64,000 bases of DNA from Symbiodinium microadriaticum (taxonomy: Eukaryota > Sar > Dinophyceae > Suessiales > Symbiodiniaceae). The notes below the pieces were generated by a model. That model saw only the letters and a program-made list of their open reading frames with translations, searched no databases and had not been told where the DNA came from. This document shows, piece after piece, positions 45,232 to 56,700 of this stretch. The first letter of the stretch is position 1, and each line of letters opens with the position of its first letter. Position numbers and translations under genes: made by a program. Where the stretch lies: assembly GCA_001939145.1 (NCBI GenBank), contig LSRX01000433.1:444870-508869 (forward strand), in the 5' to 3' direction.

Positions 45232-46065
45232 GTGCTCAAGGTGCCGAGAGTACAGTTTAAGACTCTGGGTGGTTGGTTTAGAGACGAAAGGTTCAAGGGT
45301 TCGGGTGCAGACAACCTGAGGCTGAAGCCCCAGTGAACCCGCAATCAGGGTTTGTTTGCTTAGATGACACGACTACCAGAAAGGTCTGAGCTGAACAGGC
45401 CGGGTTGCATGCCACCTGAGTTTGAGGCATCGCCAGCAACAGCATCATCAGAAGCAGCCTATCTAAACCCTAAGCCCTAAGTCCTAAGTCCTAAAGTTCT
45501 TTCGCCCTGGAGTCCGGGCGGGGAAGATCCAGGCCCTAAGCCCGAAACATCACCTCCCAAAACCCGGAAGTCTCAGAACCCTAATGGTTTAGGGTTTAGG
45601 GTGTAATAGCCACGAGTGTAAGGGTCAAAACCACAAGAACCCTCAATTCAAAGCAATCCTCAGCTTTCATGCCCTCAAGCAACATTGAAAGTCAATCCCT
45701 TCACCCCTTGAACCCTCTGTGGCCTTTGACACCTTCTGACCTCACAGCAAAGGAGTTCAAGCAAAGCCCAAAACTAAACCCTGAAAACCGGTTCTTCGCG
45801 AAGGCCTTAGTGGGGAGGATGAAGGAAAGGCTCGCCGAGTGCCCGGCTAGCGACTTCACAGCCCACAACACGCGCCTGGGCCAGGAAAGGGATGAAGGGG
45901 GTTTCTCGAAGTTTTAGGGTGTTTTTGTGATGGTTTGGGGTGTTTACTGTAGTCGTTCATGTTTACGGCGTTTAGGGCTGTGGGAAATAGGGTCCGTATA
46001 GGGCCAGGCTAGAGAGTTTTCGGTGTAGCAAGCCTTGGAAGCTACGTCTTCTGGCGTCTTCGCAG

Positions 46066-46753
46066 GTGTCAGTTTTGGGAACTATCCGTCAACTTGTCAA
46101 CATTCCCGCATGTGATGGCCCAGGTATTCCATGATCTTCTCGATCGCGATGTTGCAGGCTCATCAATTTGGGCGGGTGGGCTCATGCTTTTCAGCTGCTG
46201 GGCAGGGAGGCGCCGTGAGCTTTGCAAACCCTGCACTGTCTCACTCGCCCCGCAAACCAGACTCCCAAAGACTCTTAAACCCTCAAGATGTAACGATATC
46301 CTCCAGCCCTGCATCCTCGCAGAGCTTCCTCAGCATACCCGCAACGGGACGAACCTGAACCCAGCAGAGCGCCACGTCCCAAGAACTTCAATACTTGAAT
46401 GCAACGGCAAGACCTCGCAAGCTCTACAGCGGCCAGGCCGAAACCTGAGGAGATTCAACCCGGTGCCTCAACCCTTGCGAACTACCGGCACTCGCCAACG
46501 CTGTTCCTTCTTTCGGCAAGCCAAATGTATGGCTAGGCTGGGGCAGCTAGAACTTATTCACTCTCACACGACATCCAACAAACTGGAGATGTAGTTGACC
46601 TACGTATGTGTACAAACCCCAAACTCTACATCCCGAACCCGTGATCCCTCACCGAAGGAGACTTGCGCGCACGAGGAGGCACGCGCGCTGCTCCCGAAGC
46701 TGCTGGAAGCGTTGGAGCTCACCGCGCAGCACATGACCTTCTCGGGGGAATGA
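46066..46753 (+). CDS. candidate exons, one with a stop
   Basis: 46066-46123 (VSVLGTIRQLVNIPACDGP, GT donor) and 46661-46753 (HEEARALLPKLLEALELTAQ, then HMTFSGE and TGA). The second is strongly helical and looks like a C-terminus. The join between them does not fit in phase, so an exon is missing or they are separate. Confidence 0.35.
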
Positions 46754-47957
46754 GGGATAGCTTAGGGTTTAGGAGATTAAGTAGGGTTTACCTTAAACTA
46801 TCACAACCGGCTTTTGCAGGTCCGTATTCTAAGCCCGAATAAGGACTTTATGAGGATCACACAAGCATGAGTTTTCTGGCGTCCGAGGTAGGGTCTGGGA
46901 TGGACTATGTTTTACATTAACCGTTAACCTATCAAAGCCTACTTTGATCTTTTCCGGGGAATGAGGGGAAGATTGCTTTAGGATGGCTGGCTGTGCTGCT
47001 GCTCTGTGACATAGCCTTTGTAAGTTGCATAATTAGTAGAAACACTGATGATGTAAAGACGATACTCTGCAATCCCGAGAACCTGCATCCATTCCTGCTC
47101 ATAGATGCAAGTTGGAGTGTAGAGATGTTGCACATCTAATCAGCAGACAGCCCTTGCTTCCCGTTTTATTCCTAGACATTTGCCATAAAGCTAATCCATG
47201 TTTCGTGTGCCCGCACTCCCCACAGCCCCGAAACTGTCCGTCTCCTGGTTCCATGCGCAGAATGCGGTCGTACGCCCGGCAACTACCCACACCTTACCTG
47301 ACTCCCCAAAGCGCGCCCTAAGCTCGATCCTGTACTCTCCGCGCTGCTGTTAAGCAGCACACATAGCCATCACTACCCCGGAGTTGCTGGCACCACAGAT
47401 TTTGGCGACTGCTTGCGGCGATGATGGTGAAGATGACTAAACCCTAAACCCGAAACTTATCGAATTGACTCAAGCTCTCACGGCACAAACAGGATCGCTG
47501 GATGTCTGGTTGGATCAATGCATGACTGCATGCAGTGACAAACGAGTTCCTGTACGGCTCAGCGAAAAACTTGTGTGCTGTGGAATTGATGGGAAAGGTA
47601 TGACTGCATGTCTGGATACCTGAATTTATACAGGAATTTACTGCATGATTGTTCCTGCGGGTAACAACTCTTGCACTTCTGCTGGAGTTTATGGCATGCT
47701 GGGATGGTATGAATGTCAATGACCCCTTTATGAGTCATGCCACTTTCTGTTGATTGTATCTGCCTTTACTTAATTATGCCGGCCTTGTTATGTTGCAGGG
47801 GTCCATGCCCTGTACTGTAAGTAGGTTCCTTGGGCAGTAGTGTGAACAACACCTTTTCAAACAGATGAACAATCACTCAACCACGTGGGAGAGAGCTGAC
47901 TACTGATTGACGTCTCTGATGTATTGATACTTTGTCTTGTCCATGCATGATGGTCTA

Positions 47958-47963
47958 GCTCTC

Positions 47964-47996
<33 letters not shown>

Positions 47997-48008
47997 GTCT
48001 CTCTTTCT
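47958..48008. repeat. (CT)n microsatellite ending at an AG
   Basis: CT tract followed by TTTCTAG, again the shape of an extended polypyrimidine tract before an acceptor. Confidence 0.85.
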
Positions 48009-48683
48009 AGTTGCAGCGGAGACAGAACTATGCGGAGCCTCACCGGCCTTGTGCGAGTGTGAGAGTCGAAACCCGAAACTCCCAAACCATAAGCCATACA
48101 CCCCCAAACCTTCAAAGCCCTAAGCCGGAAAAGACAGGACTCCCGAGCAACTGTCTGGCTGTCTCTGGGCGCTCGGATGGCTCGATCCTGGGGCAGAGGA
48201 GAGTCGAGGCCTGCTTTCTGTGGCTCAGAATGTTGCTTTGAGGGGTTTAGGGTTTAGGGCGAGCTCCGTTCAAGCCGGTGTAAAAATAAAAAGGCTTAAG
48301 AACCCTATTGGGGGTGCTATAGGAGTTCTGTTTAGGGCTCTATAAAGGTACCGTGGGGGCTCGGAGCTTCAGGATTTCTTCCAGAAGCAGTGGCCAAAGC
48401 ATTCCCTTCAGAGTCCTTGTACAATGAGAGACTTAAATAGAATATAGTACAATGTAGTATTCTATTATGTTATACTATACTATGTTATTTTATATGATAC
48501 TATATTATATTATAAGTCTGCGAAATAGCCTCCAAGACCTTGGGCGCTGCAGTCCGTTGCGCCCGTGGAGTTGATCTCGTCCATAGTGTGAGTTCTACTT
48601 CCTGGGTGTTTAGCCTCTAGGTTAGGGTTTGGGATTTGGGGATGTTGGGGCTTCGCCTATCAGGCTTGACGTATCGAGTGCCT

Positions 48684-48720
<37 letters not shown>

Positions 48721-49631
48721 AGGGGCTTCGCATGTGCGTCTGCAGCTTTGGGATTGAAGATTTCGGGTCCAGGGCTTCGAGGTTCAAACGCAACGTGTTG
48801 TTTGGGCTTTCTGTAATGTTCTTCACATGGGTAATTCTCAAAGAAGGAGTCCCCTTTTACTATTTAGCGGCCCTAATTTACACAACTACCTACATGCCAG
48901 TCCCCATTCCAGGGACGCACCACAACAGCAGGGGACTAGGACAATCCCCCGACAGAGAATTCAAAAAATGCAGGACTCTCAAAATCATGATTAGAAGTTT
49001 GGAGGAATCCCCACATGTGCTCTGTTCTTCGAAGGGGCTGGAGAGTTCGGAGGTTTGGTTGGAGCGAGGAGGCTGTTGTAACCAGGATGCCTTCCCTAAG
49101 GCTTGTGGAGAACGCAGGTCTGTCGAAGTGGGACCAGAACGCTGCAATAGGAAAGCGTAATTGGCAAGCCCGATCTTCATTCTTAAATCTGCTTTTAGCT
49201 TCGCGGAGACAGAAAGTTTGCGCAAGTGCTCACAGCTCAGATCTCCCCGTGTCGTCGTGTATGTTTCTATGGTATTATGATTTCTGTTACAAGAAGATGT
49301 TTCCATGTAGGTGTAAGGTCTTTGTGGCATCCCGTGCGTGCTGACTGGCTTGAAGCATAGTCTCCTACCCTCTTAGCTCAAAGTTACACACTACACGAAA
49401 ACAAGGGCTTTCGTCGAGTCGGATGGAAAACCCACTGTGTTCTTTTTCAAGAAGTTTGTGTTAAGTTGCCATAATCAGGAAGCCCTATTTCTACTGTAGG
49501 TTCCTGTTCTGGGCTGAACGGTCCTAAACGGAACCCAGGAAGTGTTTCCGGGCAGGTACTTTGACAGCGGTGCGGAGCGAGGCTGGAAGTTTCTATTGTA
49601 CATCTCCCGTTTTATCTTGCAGACGTCTCGA

Positions 49632-49734
49632 TAGATAGGTAGGTAGATAGATAAACAGATAGACAGGTAGACAGATAGATACATGGTTACATAGATAGAC
49701 AGATAGATAGACAGATAAATACATAGATAGATCT

Positions 49735-49767
<33 letters not shown>

Positions 49768-49836
49768 GGATAGATGGATAGATAGATAGACAGACAGATA
49801 GGTAGGTAGGTAGGTTGGTAGATAGATAGATACTAT
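49632..49836. repeat. (GATA)n microsatellite
   Basis: About 200 bp of GATA, GACA and GGTA units. Confidence 0.95.
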
Positions 49837-50369
49837 CATCCTATGGAATTGTAGAGCCCCAAAATCATAGTGGATATAAATTTTGAGGACTAATTCCGTA
49901 ATGGCCCAACATATCGACACTCGGGAGAAAGAAATAAGCCCTGAAAAAGTAGCCTTAAACACATAAACATAAACGTCATGCCCCTGTAAGTCGGAAGCCA
50001 AGCGCGAAAAGCCACAGATCGCTCTGGGACTGGCGGAGATGAAGATGAAGGAGTTGCCTCTGGGCTTTTCAACCTTGGAGTTTACACCCTCCTAGATCCT
50101 AAACTCTATTCGCTATGGTACTGGTATTTTGGAGTTTGGGCAAGTCCGATTGGGACGGAGACTCGGGGCTTTGAGATTGCGATGCTTCTCGTTTGGGGAG
50201 TTCAGACTGCTTCTGTTTTGGAATGACCAGGATCGCAGGCTTCGGATGTTAAGATCTCGCAGAGTTCAGGGGTTAGGCTTAGGGAATTTTGGGCGTGTCT
50301 TCGGTTTCAGGGTTGACGGTCCGAGTTAGCTTGAAGCAGTAGGTAGACTCGATAGAGTCGCCGGGTTCG

Positions 50370-50659
50370 TTGAGCCTTTCCATAAAGCACACGCTTGCGG
50401 TTGAGGGTAGACCGTAATTCTGAGTTTACTCCGACGTGCGACTCGACCCATACTATAACATGTAGTTTGTATTATGCATCCGAAGCAAGAATGAGGGACC
50501 TTTATCGATATTTATTGAGCCTTTCCATAAAGCACACGCTTGCGGTTAAGGGTAGACCGTAATTCTGAGTTTACTCCGACGTGCGACTCGACCCATACTA
50601 TAACATGTAGTTTGTAATATGCATCCGAAGCAAGAATGAGGGACCTTTATCGATATTTA
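50370..50659. repeat. 145-bp tandem duplication
   Basis: Two consecutive copies, 50370-50514 and 50515-50659, differing at only two or three bases (for example GTTGAGGG versus GTTAAGGG). No ORF was recognised in the unit. Confidence 0.95.
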
Positions 50660-51530
50660 TACACCCCAAATGGAGAAGAAAGCTAGCGAAGACCCGTAGT
50701 GGAGGCCGACGCATCTGCCAAAAGACCAGCCATCCACTTTCCTATGTCGTTGGAGCTCTGCTGCAAGCTGTAGAGGATTCAACTCAACATATTAACGCAT
50801 TGATGGCTCCCTGAAAAGCACCAACAGAGACCGGCTGCAGGGCTCCGGTAGGGGAGCTTCGACTCCTTTCATACCGAGGTCGGAAGCCCTGTGGGGGTTT
50901 GCTGCCTTGCAGTTCAAAGACCAGGAGAGGTGCCTAAGGTTGGCTTACAGGATTTATGCACAGTGGTGAGGTTCAAGGTTTTTGACTTACCTGGTCAGGG
51001 TCTGAGGCTGATGGCACTGCGTAGGCGTTGCGCACATGGCTCTCCTAGTTTCACCCCGCCCTCCATACCAACCCCACATGGCAAAATCGCCCTCGGTGTG
51101 CAACTCGACGAAGCATTTGCAATTCAGTGCTTGTCTGAACTCGCTGCGCCCGGTGGTCACATTGGCTCAAGCTGTTGCATGCGGTCGCGCTTTGCGCGTT
51201 TGCCGCGGCGTCTGGTGGCTCAGCACGTGCTGAGCTTACACCGCGATCAGTCTTTTGCACCGTTAGGACCCCTTGGGGCTAGGAGATTGGATCACGAGCT
51301 TTGCTGGTGCAGTTTCTTTCACCTAGCGGCACCTTTTTGCCTGCTTGCGTCAGTGAAAGCTGAGAAACCGGCGGATAGGTTCGCACAGAACAGCCGAAGG
51401 GCTGTACCTCAGCAATCTCTCGCAACAGCTCTGTGATTTTGCATGATGCACCGCCCAATTGCCAATATGAATACTCTGCGACCCTTTCCGTATTGACCAG
51501 GCCTTGTGAATCCGAAATCCTCGCCTCTAC

Positions 51531-51561
<31 letters not shown>

Positions 51562-52391
51562 TTATATTTATTTATTTATCTATCTATCTATCTATCTATC
51601 TGTATATGTTTTTCTTTATTTATTTACCGTGACAGAGTCCGCGCCGGAGGCTCGCCGGCTGCCGACCATGACGGCCATGGAGCTTTTCTCCGAGACGCAG
51701 CTCTCCGAGCCGCCCTTCAGCCAGGCCGGTGGAGCCAAGGCGGTTTTTAGGGTACCTTTTTTTGGGATCCTTATAATGGGGTTCCTACTATTTAGGGTAC
51801 CATATTGGGGATGTACACGGGATATGCAAGGAGTAAGGGGGCCCTTGGGGGATCCTGGTATAAGATTGCCGGACTACCGACCCACTAGCCGCTAGCTGAG
51901 CTCCGAACTATGAAACGGGGTTGGCTGAATGTTGCGGGAAGCACGGCCAAGCGGTGGGGTTGCGTAGAGGTTGTCGACAGAGTGATGATACCGCTAGCGG
52001 CTAGCTGAACACCGTGAAATCGAGAACTGGTTCAGCTTGGTCATGAGTTCGGAGAGACGCAAACAGGTTCCTAATGCAGGCTGGCTGAACATGTGCTTTA
52101 GTGATTGGTGATTTGTCGGTGCTGGATGAATCTGCAAGGTTTGCAGTGTCGGGTCGTGGTTTCAGGGATAGGGACTTGGCGAAGGTTACTAGAGATGGGT
52201 CCAACCCAGTGGTTTTGCGGGCGGGTCCGGTCAATGGCTACATGTCATAAGTTTTTGACATCTTTGCCGGGTTTCGCATCCCAGCTTCCGAAATGCTTGC
52301 GCATGTGCAGGCTCGTTTCTGCGACTTGAATCGTGACCTTTATCCCCATGTCCGCAGCCCTGTTCCCGACACCCTAGTAGAGAAGAGCAAG

Positions 52392-53754
52392 GATGCAACT
52401 AGAGCTCTGCGCCGAGGCGCACATGTTCGAGGGCCTTTCAGCCGAGCAGAAGCAGGGCATCATCCGGGACCTTCGATGCCGAAGATACTGTTTTGGTGCT
52501 AAGAGGATTGTAAGGCTTCTTCCACATAATTATTGGTTGGTTCGGTTTAGATAAACTTTGCAGTTCCAAGCATTGCCCGACGGTGTCCGGCACATCAAAG
52601 CCCTGCATACAAGAATTGCTGAAGGTCCACGGCTTATGACTTGCATCCATCTCGCAGTGTGTCCATGAAACCCAAGTTTGGGAGGACTTAGACGAGCTCG
52701 ATGGAAAGCTGCCCGGAGGAGGCTGCAGCTCTAAGCCCTAAGCTACGGAACAGCGAAGCAGGATCAGTATTCGTGTCCTTGATGTGGCACACTAGCATGT
52801 GGGCCGCTAAACTTGCCAAGCTCCATTGGGGATGTTGTCTTCGGCAAAGCTTTCGCTTGGTCTTTGATTGCGGTTTGTTGGTTCTGGGTTCCTGTTCGGG
52901 AACTGGTATGGTGTAGAAATTATATAGATGCAGACGTCTTAGATGACGCCTTCGGGATCAAGTTTGTTTGCGCATCCAGGTGCTGCAGGTTAGGGGAGGC
53001 GAGTCTCGCGATGTACAACATGTACCCTATGGTGGGAATCGGGTTTTGGAAGGATAAATCAATTCCACTTGCGATCCGTGCGTGGCTTGAACCAGATACA
53101 GAACTGCCACGACTGATGTAGGCCTCAAGGGCTACCTCGAGCGCGCACGGACACTCCTGGCGGACGCCAAGTCTGGAAAGCTGCTCAGCTGCCGCTATTC
53201 CAGGCAGGGTTTTTTGCAAAGCTGATTGCCATGGTGCCGTATTTATGCATAGTTCGCACTGAACATGCTCAGAAGACGCGTTTGCAATTGCTGTCCGACG
53301 ATCAAAGTCCAAACTCTATCCTTAGACCAGATGTCTTGATAGCCCAGGAACCCGTTTGAGGGGCTGAAGCCGGAGGTTCCGAGTGGCGAGCGGCTCACAG
53401 GCTGTAGGGTTTGTTTGGGACCTTTCAATTACTACACGGATTTCGCGTGGGGCGCTTGATGATGAGAACGGTGTTTCTGTTCATGGATCAGGGCCTGAAG
53501 CCTGTCGTGCGGAAGCCTGCGAAAAGCCGGGCTTCTCAGATGTTGAAGATGTGGTGTGAACAGCGAAACCTCCGTTGAACAGTTATGAGTTATTTGTGGT
53601 GGAGCTGCATGGACTCATGTCCCTGATTCGATAGTCTGCCCGGTTGCATGTTGCGCCGCCACATGTGCCCTGTGCAGGTGAGACAGGACCAGGATCTGCC
53701 AGCTACGCAGAGTTCGAGCGGAAGGCATGCAGCATTCTTGAAAGTTTACACCTC
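52392..53754 (+). CDS. USP: USP exons 1-4 (N-terminal region)
   Basis: 52392-52495 (AHMFEGLSAEQKQGIIRDLR), 53122-53179 (LKGYLERARTLLADAKSGK), 53348-53385 (NPFEGLKPEVPSG) and 53678-53754 (GSASYAEFERKACSILESLH). Phases 1, 2, 1 and 0 match at the joins. Donors are GT, GC, GC, GT. An ATG at 52393 is possible as a start, but related enzymes have about 40 more residues. Confidence 0.88.
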
Positions 53755-56700
53755 GTACTTCGAATCAGGAGCGTCTACCATGCGCAGTTGCCTTGGAATT
53801 GGATGATGCATCTCATGGTGCTTGCGCACTCACGAAGGCTTCTGCAGTTGAGGACGCACCGCTTGGTGTCCGTTTAGATGGCAGGGCATGGAGCAGCTCA
53901 GCAAGACATGCTTTTGCCTGGTGGCTGGTGGTCTTGGTGAGCGATTAGGCCAGGTGTGTGTAGTGCGAGAAAGACTTCTTAGAGTGACCTGATATCGTCA
54001 ATCGTGAATGTCCTCTTGTGAGCGTATGGCTGGGAACCCTGCAACTGGGGCACCAATCTCGCAGTTCGACGAAACTAAATACATAGCTTTTCGAGTGTAT
54101 CAACTCGGCCCTTATGAATGGCAGAGACTGTATTGGCACGGCACAGGTTATCCTGGCATCAAGATCGGCATCACAGCAGAGCTTACCACCGGTGTGTCCC
54201 TTGGCAATCCACTAGGAGAGAAGTGCATATACTTTGCTAAAGTTACTCCTGCGAGCCTCCACCACAGCCCGCAAAAAAAAAAAAAAACAGAACTCTGCGT
54301 GCCTACGGCTCGCAGAAGCGAAACTTCTCGAAGCATTCCTCTGAGGTCACATTGCATACTGCTGTGGCTGTGAAGTTGTCTATGGTCGATGTGGCAGATC
54401 TGGAGCTCTCAGGACCTTCATGGAGCTCTATGCCAAATACATCCTTGCGTTTCAGGCGGAAGCTGGGTGGGTGTGGGGAGTATGCTGGGTTGACGGGGGA
54501 ATCTGTAAGACGAGGGTCCTGGAACCCCCACCATCCCTAAATCCAAAAGCTTCAATTCAGTTGTGTAGTCGCATGATCTGGACATCTCACGACGACGGCT
54601 CGGGTTACGTCGTTCGACACAGGCACCCTGACAGCCAGGCTGTCCTGTTTGGTTCTAGGCCTTGTAGCACGGATCCTGCTAAGAGTCGTCGTCCCTTACC
54701 GTCGGTTTTTCTCGTTTGTGTTCTCTAGGCCTTGCTGCAAGCATTTCGCGGTGTGTTAACTAGCCTTGACAGTCAGCCATCACCAAAGCCAACTTGACAT
54801 GAAGCTGGCCAAAAACAGACGACTCACATGAGTTGAGAGCCGATGTGCATGCAAGGCATATGCGCGAAAAGCCACTGGAGACAACTCCCTGGAGCTCCCT
54901 CTGGCAATCATGACCTCAGGTCGCTGGGTTAAGAGATGAGGATTGCAGTTGTTGTTCGATCTTTTTCCTCGGCACAGGCGAGACTTAGGGTGACCCTGAT
55001 CGTGAGTTAGCAATGCACAGTCCACTCATATGCACTCAGTCCCACACTTCGCTTGGCTCGCAGCGGTGCCGTGCTGAAGAATAATTTTGATGGCTGGCCT
55101 GGACAGCACCGATAAAGTCTCTCGCCCCTTCCCCCCTTGAAATTCGCTTTCGGAAGTTTGGCACAGTTCGGTGTCGAGCCCAAGGCGACACCAATGCAAA
55201 GACCTTGGAGCTTCTCGAGGCCAACGCCTACTTCGGCTTGAGCACGAGCCAGGCGCCTGCGTTGGCGTAAATAGTGCTTTGCATGTTGGGTTGTGCATCT
55301 CTCTGTCGGGCTGGACCAGGGCTCCTTGCACAAAAACCGCTGCTACACAAGCAGCACCCGTGCACCGCTGCTGCCATCATGAGAGTCACATGTCCACATC
55401 GTTATTCGAAGGCACTTGCTGCTCAGACACGGATGGTATATTTCGGGAGGCTTCAACGAATTTACAGCAGTGCTTCACCATGGCGAAGTGGAGAAGGACG
55501 GATCGAACTTGAAAGACCAATACACAATGCCCATGTGTGCCAGCAGACGGCTCAGCCTTCAGCAGCTGCAGCGTCGCTTTGATCGGCTCCGAGAGCTTCA
55601 GAACCGCCTTCACCTCCCTGCGGCAGGCCACTTTGAGGCCTGTGGTCGAAGGTACTGCTTGCCACTGTCCGCCAAGCATGCGCAGCAATGCAAGCAAGTG
55701 CCGCCACGCGTGCTTAGCTATCTAGCTGGCTTCTTTGATGGAGACGGGTGCGTCACCACCGGAGCGACCTTGCGCATCAGACTGCAGGTTTCACAGACGG
55801 AGTCCAACAGTGCAGTACTCCTTTTCTTTCGGAACATTTTTGGCGGATCGATCACCAGAGAGCACCACGCCCGCGGCTTATGCAGGCCTTCTCTGCAATG
55901 GTATGTTCTTGGAGAAACTGTCCAGCAGGTGGCGGCTCTGCTGAGCGCCTGCACATTGTGCAAACGGCCACAGCTGGCTATTGCAAGCTCGTGGCCGCAA
56001 GAACATAAATTGCGTGCCGAAGCTGCTGCAACGCTGAAGCTTCTCAAGCAAAAAGCACCTGCGGAAGCCTCGTGCCCGTCTTGGCAATACCTGGCTGGTT
56101 TCTTTGATGCCGAAGGCTGCATTGCTCTGCGTCCTGCTGGAAATCTAAGACTCGAAATCAAACAGAAGTTCCTGCCTGTTTTGCACTCCATCCAGCGCTT
56201 CCTGGTCCACAATGGTATTCACTCCGCAGTTTACGAGATGCAGCTGCATGGCTTGCTGGTTGTATGCAAGACCGAGGCTTCCAAGTTCGTCTTGGCCAAA
56301 TTGCTACAGTCAGGTCTACGGGTGAAGCGGCAAGCAGCAAGGATGGTTTTGCAAATCTGCATCGGGAATTTTGTCAAAGTCCGAAGAGACCTTCAGCAGG
56401 TGGTCGGGAATCAAAGTCGCTACCGTCGTTTAAGCCCTGATGGAATAGACAGAGCAAACGAGATCATGCGGATGCGGGCTCGTTTGCGTTGCCGGTACAT
56501 GACAGGCCATTACCATTCTGAACTAGAGTCGCACCTACTCGAGCTCCAAGAGGATCACAAGCTGAAATGCGCGCAGGAGCGGCTGCTGCAGATTCGGTTT
56601 GACATACGCTCCTTTACATCCAAAGGAGCTACTGCAGAAGTCAGTCTGCGCTGAGTACACATTGGATGTTTTCATGCTTCAGTGCCTGGCCCATGCAAAA

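Larger units (their letters stand above)
46754..52391. other. long spacer, mainly repeats
   Basis: CT tract 47958-48008; dispersed-repeat copy 48034-48079; (GA)n 48688-48714; repeat copy near 48828-48895; (GATA)n 49632-49836; 145-bp tandem duplication 50370-50659; TA/TATC run 51532-51620; repeat copy 51740-51818. Open frames at 50891-51436 and 48732-49160 lack recognisable motifs. The frame at 52263-52386 (RFCDLNRDLYPHVRSPVPDT) may be 5' sequence of the pyrophosphorylase gene. Confidence 0.45.

Noticed and set aside
48732-49330. Overlapping ORFs of 142 (+) and 146 (-) codons
   Set aside because: They overlap on opposite strands, contain part of a dispersed repeat, and show no family motif.
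51165-51177. ATTGGCTCAAG, similar to the 3' end of the dinoflagellate spliced leader
   Set aside because: It lacks the TTTTGG core and sits inside an open frame; a match of this length is expected by chance.
50891-51436. 181-codon ORF
   Set aside because: No recognisable motif, open frames on both strands, and no clear splice or start context; possible but not supported.
52378-52420. Apparent frameshift between the frame open from 52293 and the USP exon
   Set aside because: An AG at 52390-52391 gives a simple acceptor, so no frameshift is needed.
52392-52495. Reading of this exon as a cyclic-nucleotide-binding domain
   Set aside because: The FEGLSAEQ string suggested it at first, but the next exons in phase are unmistakably UDP-sugar pyrophosphorylase.
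55416-55526. First 37 codons of the LAGLIDADG ORF
   Set aside because: Composition is unlike the rest and an in-frame ATG follows; kept only as a possible alternative start.
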